A stretch of DNA of 10,482 nt from Eubacteriaceae bacterium (GTDB lineage Bacteria > Bacillota > Clostridia > Eubacteriales > Anaerofustaceae), in NCBI GenBank assembly GCA_017613995.1, contig JAGACT010000072.1:1-10482 (forward strand), given 5' to 3'. Positions 7,374 to 10,482 of this stretch are shown here, in pieces. The notes under the pieces were generated by a model, which saw only the letters and a program-made list of their open reading frames with translations, was not told where the DNA came from and did not search any database. How positions within the stretch are numbered: position 1 is the first letter of the stretch; each line of letters opens with the position of its first letter. The position numbers were made by a program, and so were the translations under genes.

Positions 7374-8506
7374 TGGAAAACAGGACAGCAGAAGAGCTCA
7401 TCTACCTGGCCCGCTGCGGCATCACCGGAACAATCCCCGATTCCTCCAGGATATCGCAGATGGACCTGGAGGCCGTATACTCCCTTGCCCGCCGCCACAT
7501 GATCGCTTCCGCTGCGGCCATGGCGCTGGAAGGCGCGGGAGTTTCCGACAGCCGGTTTTCCTCAGCGGCGGCAGCCGCTCAGCGCAAGGCCATAATCTTC
7601 GAGCGGGTCCTGCAGGACGTCAGGGGAGAACTGGAGAACAGCGGGATCTGGTACATGCTTCTGAAGGGTGCCGTGTTAAAGGATATGTATCCCCGGTTCG
7701 GCATGAGGGAATTCGCCGATTACGACATACTGATCGATGCGTCCCGGGCCGCTGACGCAAAAGAGATCATGGAAAGACTGGGATTCACCACGGAAAGCTT
7801 CGGGGGAGGCGTCCATGACGTATATCACAGAGCGCCGCTTTTGAATTTCGAGATACATTCGGCCCTGTTCGGGCCGGGCCACGACAGCAGGCTGTACGAG
7901 TACTACCAAAACGTGGAGGAGCGCCTCACCGGGGACGGATATGAAAAGCACTTCACTCCTGAAGATTTCTACCTGTACTTTCTGGCCCATGAATACAAGC
8001 ATTATTCCTCGGGCGGCACGGGCCTTCGATCCCTGATGGACACGTTCGTCTTCCTCAGCAGCTGCGAACCTGACATGGACTATGTGTCCGCCGAAGCCGA
8101 TAAACTCGGCATTCTGGAATTTGAGCATCAGAACCGCATGCTGTCCATGCATCTTTTCGGTGAAGGCGAACTGACGGAATCGGACGCCCGGATGCTGGAT
8201 TATATCCTTTCCTCGGGCACCTACGGCACCATTACCCACCGGGTACAGAACAAACTCATAAAAAACGGGTGGTCGAAACTGCGCTACATGCTGGATCGGT
8301 TCCTTGTACCGGTGAGGAAAAGTAACAGAAACTACGATTCGTTTTCAAACAGATATCCGTTTTTCTACAGATACAAAGTGTTTCTCCCTGTGCTGCCCTT
8401 CTACCGCACTTTTCTGTCCATCAGGGGAGGCAGATTCCTTCCGGAGGCCAGGGCCATACGCAGGGCGGATACGGATCCGAGTGAATCTGTTACGAACGCA
8501 GAATGA
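7373..8506 (+). CDS. Nucleotidyltransferase family protein (NTP_transf_5-like)
   Basis: ATG at 7373 overlaps the TGA of the exporter gene by one base, with GAGGAGGAG (7362-7370) just upstream, giving 377 residues. An in-frame extension to 7325 would lie inside the exporter gene and is rejected. Residues 96-122 hold the family's active-site pattern: MLLKGAVLKDMYP, then GMREFADYDILID, with Asp116 and Asp118 as likely metal-binding residues. N-terminal helices come before it and a helical C-terminal half after, including HEYKHYSSGGTGLRSLMD. The last ~80 residues are basic and aromatic (about 295-365) and may touch the membrane. Proteins of this group (Pfam NTP_transf_5) occur with HprK-like kinases, PqqD and ABC exporters in Bacillota peptide clusters. 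Presumably it transfers a nucleotide to a peptide, sugar or lipid, but no substrate can be read from the sequence. It is the last gene of the operon. Confidence 0.8.
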   Translation: MENRTAEELIYLARCGITGTIPDSSRISQMDLEAVYSLARRHMIASAAAMALEGAGVSDSRFSSAAAAAQRKAIIFERVLQDVRGELENSGIWYMLLKGAVLKDMYPRFGMREFADYDILIDASRAADAKEIMERLGFTTESFGGGVHDVYHRAPLLNFEIHSALFGPGHDSRLYEYYQNVEERLTGDGYEKHFTPEDFYLYFLAHEYKHYSSGGTGLRSLMDTFVFLSSCEPDMDYVSAEADKLGILEFEHQNRMLSMHLFGEGELTESDARMLDYILSSGTYGTITHRVQNKLIKNGWSKLRYMLDRFLVPVRKSNRNYDSFSNRYPFFYRYKVFLPVLPFYRTFLSIRGGRFLPEARAIRRADTDPSESVTNAE

Positions 8507-8522
8507 GGGGCTTTCAGCCCCT
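8506..8522 (+). other. GC-rich hairpin at the end of the five-gene operon
   Basis: AGGGGC (8506-8511) and GCCCCT (8517-8522) form a 6-bp stem around TTTCA, starting in the stop codon of the nucleotidyltransferase gene. No U-rich tract follows (GAAATC), so it is a weak intrinsic terminator at best. It may protect the 3' end of the mRNA or act together with Rho. Confidence 0.4.
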
Positions 8523-8541
8523 GAAATCTATAAGTATCCAC

Positions 8542-8568
8542 AAAAAAAGCCGCTTCCTTCGAAGCGGC
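8542..8568 (-). terminator. Intrinsic terminator of plsY
   Basis: Read on the minus strand: an 8-bp stem GCCGCTTC/GAAGCGGC (8561-8568 with 8549-8556) around the 4-base loop 8557-8560, followed by seven T (8548-8542). It lies 10 bp after the plsY stop codon. Confidence 0.9.
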
Positions 8569-8578
8569 CTGGTACTGT

Positions 8579-9211
8579 CTACTTGTAGCCCATTCTCTTC
8601 AGTTCCTCGTCCGCGTGTCCGAGGTACCGGGAGGTGGCCTCCTTGCCTTCCTTCATCCTTTTGAAGTTCTCCCTGTGCTTCAGCGAAATCATCACCGTCA
8701 TCAGAGCCAGTATCCCCGTGCCTGTGATGTCCCGGGTAAAGTACCAGTAAATACCGGTAAACAGGGCGGAAGAAAAGATGGTGGCGAACACCAGGTACTT
8801 CAGCAGGAAAAAAACCGCCAGGGCGATCCCCAGCTGTATGATGAACAGCCACGGGGAGAAACCCATTATCATTCCTCCGAGGCAGGCAAAGCCCTTGCCT
8901 CCGTGGAATCCCATAAAGACGGGGAACATATGCCCCAGAGTGCAGAAAAAGCCTCCGAACACCCCGGAGAAAACAGCCTCCGGAACAAAGTATGCAGTCA
9001 GTTTCCAGCACAGCCATGCCTTGAAGATATCGCTGGCCGCCACGATAAAGAACGCCGACTTGCCTATTAGTATATATGCGTTGGACGCGCCTGCATTTTT
9101 CGAGCCCTCCTTGCGCATGTCGTGACCGTGCATTTTCCCCAGGATCTGGGACGGGTTAATGCTTCCGATGAAATAGCTCATCAGCGCGCAGCCTATCAGT
9201 TTTCTTATCAT
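8579..9211 (-). CDS. plsY: Acyl-phosphate:glycerol-3-phosphate acyltransferase PlsY
   Basis: 210 residues from ATG at 9211-9209, with GGGAG six bases upstream. A longer reading from 9253 would begin inside the promoter. PlsY moves an acyl group from acyl-phosphate to glycerol-3-phosphate, giving lysophosphatidic acid at the inner face of the membrane, the first step of phospholipid synthesis in most Bacillota. All three conserved loops are seen: GKMHGHDMRKEGSKNAGASN (25-44), GHMFPVFMGFHGGKGFA, and LKHRENFKR near the C-terminus. Several hydrophobic spans separate them (about 1-20, 50-75, 80-95, 115-155, 160-180), consistent with a multi-pass membrane protein. Loop 1 has GASN where many PlsY proteins have GATN, and a charged tail of about 20 residues (EATSRYLGHADEELKRMGYK) follows loop 3. 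It is monocistronic, convergent with the peptide-type operon and divergent from the LysR gene. Confidence 0.93.
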   Translation of the reverse strand: MIRKLIGCALMSYFIGSINPSQILGKMHGHDMRKEGSKNAGASNAYILIGKSAFFIVAASDIFKAWLCWKLTAYFVPEAVFSGVFGGFFCTLGHMFPVFMGFHGGKGFACLGGMIMGFSPWLFIIQLGIALAVFFLLKYLVFATIFSSALFTGIYWYFTRDITGTGILALMTVMISLKHRENFKRMKEGKEATSRYLGHADEELKRMGYK

Positions 9212-9217
9212 TTTATT

Positions 9218-9222
9218 CTCCC
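9218..9222 (-). promoter_or_regulatory. plsY ribosome binding site (decides the start)
   Basis: GGGAG on the minus strand, 6 nt before the ATG at 9211. It supports the 210-residue form over the 224-residue one, whose ATG overlaps the -10 box. Confidence 0.75.
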
Positions 9223-9251
9223 GCAAGGGCCGTGATCGGCACCTTTTATTC

Positions 9252-9279
9252 ATTATACCTTAAATAAATCTTTATACAA
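9252..9279 (-). promoter_or_regulatory. Probable plsY promoter
   Basis: On the minus strand TATAAT (9257-9252) is preceded by TTGTAT (9279-9274) with a 16-bp spacer. The -10 box is consensus; the -35 matches only TTG of TTGACA. Transcription would start near 9245, leaving about 34 nt of leader to the ATG at 9211. Confidence 0.6.
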
Positions 9280-9341
9280 TATTAACATGCTACAATTCAC
9301 AGACATTTGCCGTCATTTCCCCCGTCCGCTTCATGCTGCGC

Positions 9342-9369
9342 TTGACAATTCTGACGATGCTGATATAAT
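9342..9369 (+). promoter_or_regulatory. Consensus sigma-A promoter of the LysR-type gene
   Basis: TTGACA (9342-9347), a 16-bp spacer, and TATAAT (9364-9369). The -10 is extended by TG at 9361-9362 (TGATATAAT). Both boxes are perfect, which is unusual for a regulator gene and implies high basal activity unless repressed. The expected start near 9376 gives a leader of about 68 nt. Confidence 0.9.
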
Positions 9370-9383
9370 CATACTCATCCGGA

Positions 9384-9418
9384 TATAAAATACGATAATC
9401 ATTTCGGTGCATTTTATA
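9384..9418 (+). repeat. 8-bp inverted repeat in the leader of the LysR-type gene
   Basis: TATAAAAT (9384-9391) and ATTTTATA (9411-9418) are perfect inverted copies separated by 19 bp, just downstream of the -10 box. They could be paired half-sites for a dimeric regulator or a weak AT-rich mRNA hairpin. Confidence 0.55.
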
Positions 9419-9430
9419 AGAATAGCTTAT
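9416..9430 (+). promoter_or_regulatory. Candidate LysR-type operator (T-N11-A palindrome)
   Basis: ATAAG (9416-9420), AATAG, CTTAT (9426-9430): a perfect 5-bp inverted repeat containing the T-N11-A core (T9417, A9429) common to LysR-type regulator sites. It lies in the leader, 13 bp before the start codon, which would fit negative autoregulation. The assignment rests on motif and position only. Confidence 0.45.
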
Positions 9431-9443
9431 TCAGAGGATTCCC

Positions 9444-10343
9444 ATGATCGATCCCAAAGTCTATACGCTGCTGAAAGTCAGCGAATGCGGCAGCTTCGTT
9501 TCCGCCGCATCCCAGCTTCATATCTCACAGCCCGCGGTCAGCCAGCACATCAAGGCGCTGGAGGACGAGCTGGGCGTGTCCATTTTCGACCGGGGCAAGG
9601 GAAAACTCGTACTGACCACCCAGGGAGAAGAGGTGATAAAGGCCGCGAAAAAGCTCACCGGGATATACACCGGACTGAAACAGAGCATAGAGGACGGAAC
9701 GTCCCTGACCACCCATATGACCGTGGGGGTGACCCATACCGCCGAGAGCAACCCCATAGCCAGGGCCCTGGCCAGCTACTGCAGCAGGAATCCGAAAGTA
9801 TACATTAAAATGATCACCGACAGTATAAACAATCTTTATAACATGCTGCGCACCTACGAGATCGATATCGCCGTGGTGGAGGGCAGGCTCCGGGACGACA
9901 ACATACGCTACATCTGCCTCGACAACGACTATCTGATCCTGGCGGTCTCCCCCAACCATCCCCTGGCTCAGAAGAGCATGGTTACTCTTAATGAACTGAG
10001 AAAGGAACGGATGATACTGAGGCTGCCGAATTCCGGCACCAGGAACCTCTTCGTCAGCCATCTCGAGAGCAACAACATGAGCATCAACGACTTTAACGTC
10101 ATTCTGGAGGTGGACAACATTGCCACCATAAAGGATCTGATACGCTCCGATTTCGGAGTATCCATCCTTGCCCGCAGCGCCTGCCTGGATGAGCTCAAAA
10201 AGGGCAAGATCGTGGCTCTGCCGGTGGAGAACCTGAGCATGGTAAGGGAGATAAACATAGCATATCCGTCCGACTTCAACCGCTTCGACCTGCTGGACGA
10301 GCTGGTGAAAAGCTACAACAGCATACTTCAGACATACAGATAA
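9444..10343 (+). CDS. LysR-type transcriptional regulator
   Basis: 299 residues, ATG at 9444 with AGAGGA (9433-9438) upstream; TAA at 10341-10343. The N-terminal winged helix-turn-helix is typical: SFVSAASQLHISQPAVSQHIKALEDELGVSIFDR (17-50), then the wing with LTTQGEEV. A linker helix follows, then a periplasmic-binding-protein-like effector domain (about 88-297). Within it, RLPNSGTR (193-200) resembles the SGTR ligand-binding loop of the CysL/CbbR/YeiE group, which often sense small anions or metabolites, though the ligand cannot be named. LysR-type proteins usually control themselves and a divergent gene; the divergent neighbour here is plsY, but the best operator-like palindrome lies in this gene's own leader. 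The gene is complete, and a group II intron ends just 2 bp past its stop codon on the other strand. Confidence 0.93.
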   Translation: MIDPKVYTLLKVSECGSFVSAASQLHISQPAVSQHIKALEDELGVSIFDRGKGKLVLTTQGEEVIKAAKKLTGIYTGLKQSIEDGTSLTTHMTVGVTHTAESNPIARALASYCSRNPKVYIKMITDSINNLYNMLRTYEIDIAVVEGRLRDDNIRYICLDNDYLILAVSPNHPLAQKSMVTLNELRKERMILRLPNSGTRNLFVSHLESNNMSINDFNVILEVDNIATIKDLIRSDFGVSILARSACLDELKKGKIVALPVENLSMVREINIAYPSDFNRFDLLDELVKSYNSILQTYR

Positions 10344-10345
10344 AA

Positions 10346-10482
10346 ATCGAGTAGGGGGAATTTACTCCCCCTCTCACACCACCGTACGTGCCGTTCGGCA
10401 TACGGCGGTTCAATTCAACCTAAGTGCATGTCTTTCAAGGTAGTAATCCAGCGGACTGACGAGCCCTCTTTTAATGAGTCTC
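10346..10482 (-). mobile_element. Group II intron, 3' end (domains V and VI), continues beyond the window
   Basis: Read on the minus strand, the sequence after the maturase stop folds as intron domain V: stem ACCGCCGTA/TACGGTGGT, a 2-nt CG bulge, an upper stem TGCC/GGCA and a GAAC loop (about 10379-10410). The triad position reads CGC. Domain VI follows: GAG and GGGGG pair with CCCCC and CTC, leaving a bulged A at 10352, seven bases from the end, as expected for the lariat branch point. The intron ends ...CTCGAT with the usual terminal AY (AT at 10347-10346). The 5' end and most of the maturase lie outside the window. The CGC triad is known from the Oceanobacillus class C intron, so class C is possible, but the class cannot be fixed from this fragment. 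Confidence 0.88.
10410..10482 (-). CDS. ltrA: Group II intron reverse transcriptase/maturase, last 23 residues
   Basis: The minus-strand frame entering at 10481 reads RLIKRGLVSPLDYYLERHAL followed by RLN and a TGA at 10412-10410. This is the kind of basic, tyrosine-containing end seen on intron-encoded proteins, and it stops 1-2 bases before domain V, where such ORFs commonly end. The catalytic reverse transcriptase and X domains lie outside the window, so their integrity is unknown. The call depends mainly on the clear intron RNA that follows it. Confidence 0.65.
   Translation of the reverse strand, partial: RLIKRGLVSPLDYYLERHALRLN

Noticed and set aside
8615..9070. 151-codon plus-strand frame antisense to plsY
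   Set aside because: It mirrors conserved PlsY membrane segments and has no motif or start signal of its own.
9212..9253. 14-residue N-terminal extension of PlsY
   Set aside because: Its ATG overlaps the TATAAT of the plsY promoter; the internal ATG at 9211 has GGGAG at the right distance.
10354..10371. GGGGGA/TCCCCC hairpin as a terminator of the LysR-type gene
   Set aside because: On the plus strand it is followed by TCTCACACC rather than a T-run. On the minus strand it is better explained as intron domain VI.
1..10482. tRNA, rRNA, CRISPR arrays, riboswitch
   Set aside because: No cloverleaf, ribosomal RNA core or regularly spaced repeats were seen by eye in the non-coding stretches (4089-4232, 8507-8578, 9212-9443, 10344-10482).

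Overview
The window looks like chromosomal DNA of a fairly GC-rich anaerobic member of Bacillota, class Clostridia. The evidence is a fused 1230-residue FGAM synthase of the Clostridia/Streptococcus type, strong AGGAGG-like ribosome binding sites, sigma-A-type promoters, a PlsY acyltransferase and a group II intron. Nothing in the sequence fixes the genus.

Layout. (1) 1-4088, plus: the end of a purine operon, with the C-terminal part of purD followed directly by a complete single-chain purL, closed by a strong intrinsic terminator (4114-4153). (2) 4167-8506, plus: a five-gene operon whose reading frames abut or overlap. In order it encodes an HPr-kinase-like P-loop kinase, a PqqD-like peptide-recognition protein, a small S24/S26 (signal-peptidase-like) protein, an ABC exporter with fused membrane and ATPase domains, and a nucleotidyltransferase-like protein of the NTP_transf_5 type. 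These part types recur in peptide natural product (RiPP) loci, notably kinase-containing lasso peptide clusters. Here there is no visible precursor peptide, cyclase or radical SAM enzyme between the flanking genes. (3) 8542-9257, minus: plsY with its own promoter and terminator, convergent with the operon. (4) 9342-10343, plus: a LysR-type regulator divergent from plsY, with a near-ideal promoter and several symmetric or repeated motifs in its leader. (5) 10346-10482, minus: the 3' end of a group II intron (maturase C-terminus, domain V, domain VI), ending 2 bp beyond the lysR stop codon.

How the parts work together. purD and purL supply steps 2 and 4 of IMP synthesis. The five-gene operon is the most interesting part. 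Inference: PqqD-like protein binds a leader peptide, the kinase and/or nucleotidyltransferase modifies the substrate, the S26-like protein cuts the leader, and the ABC protein exports the product. The substrate would have to be encoded elsewhere. plsY (phospholipid synthesis) and the LysR regulator share an intergenic region, but no regulatory link between them is proven.
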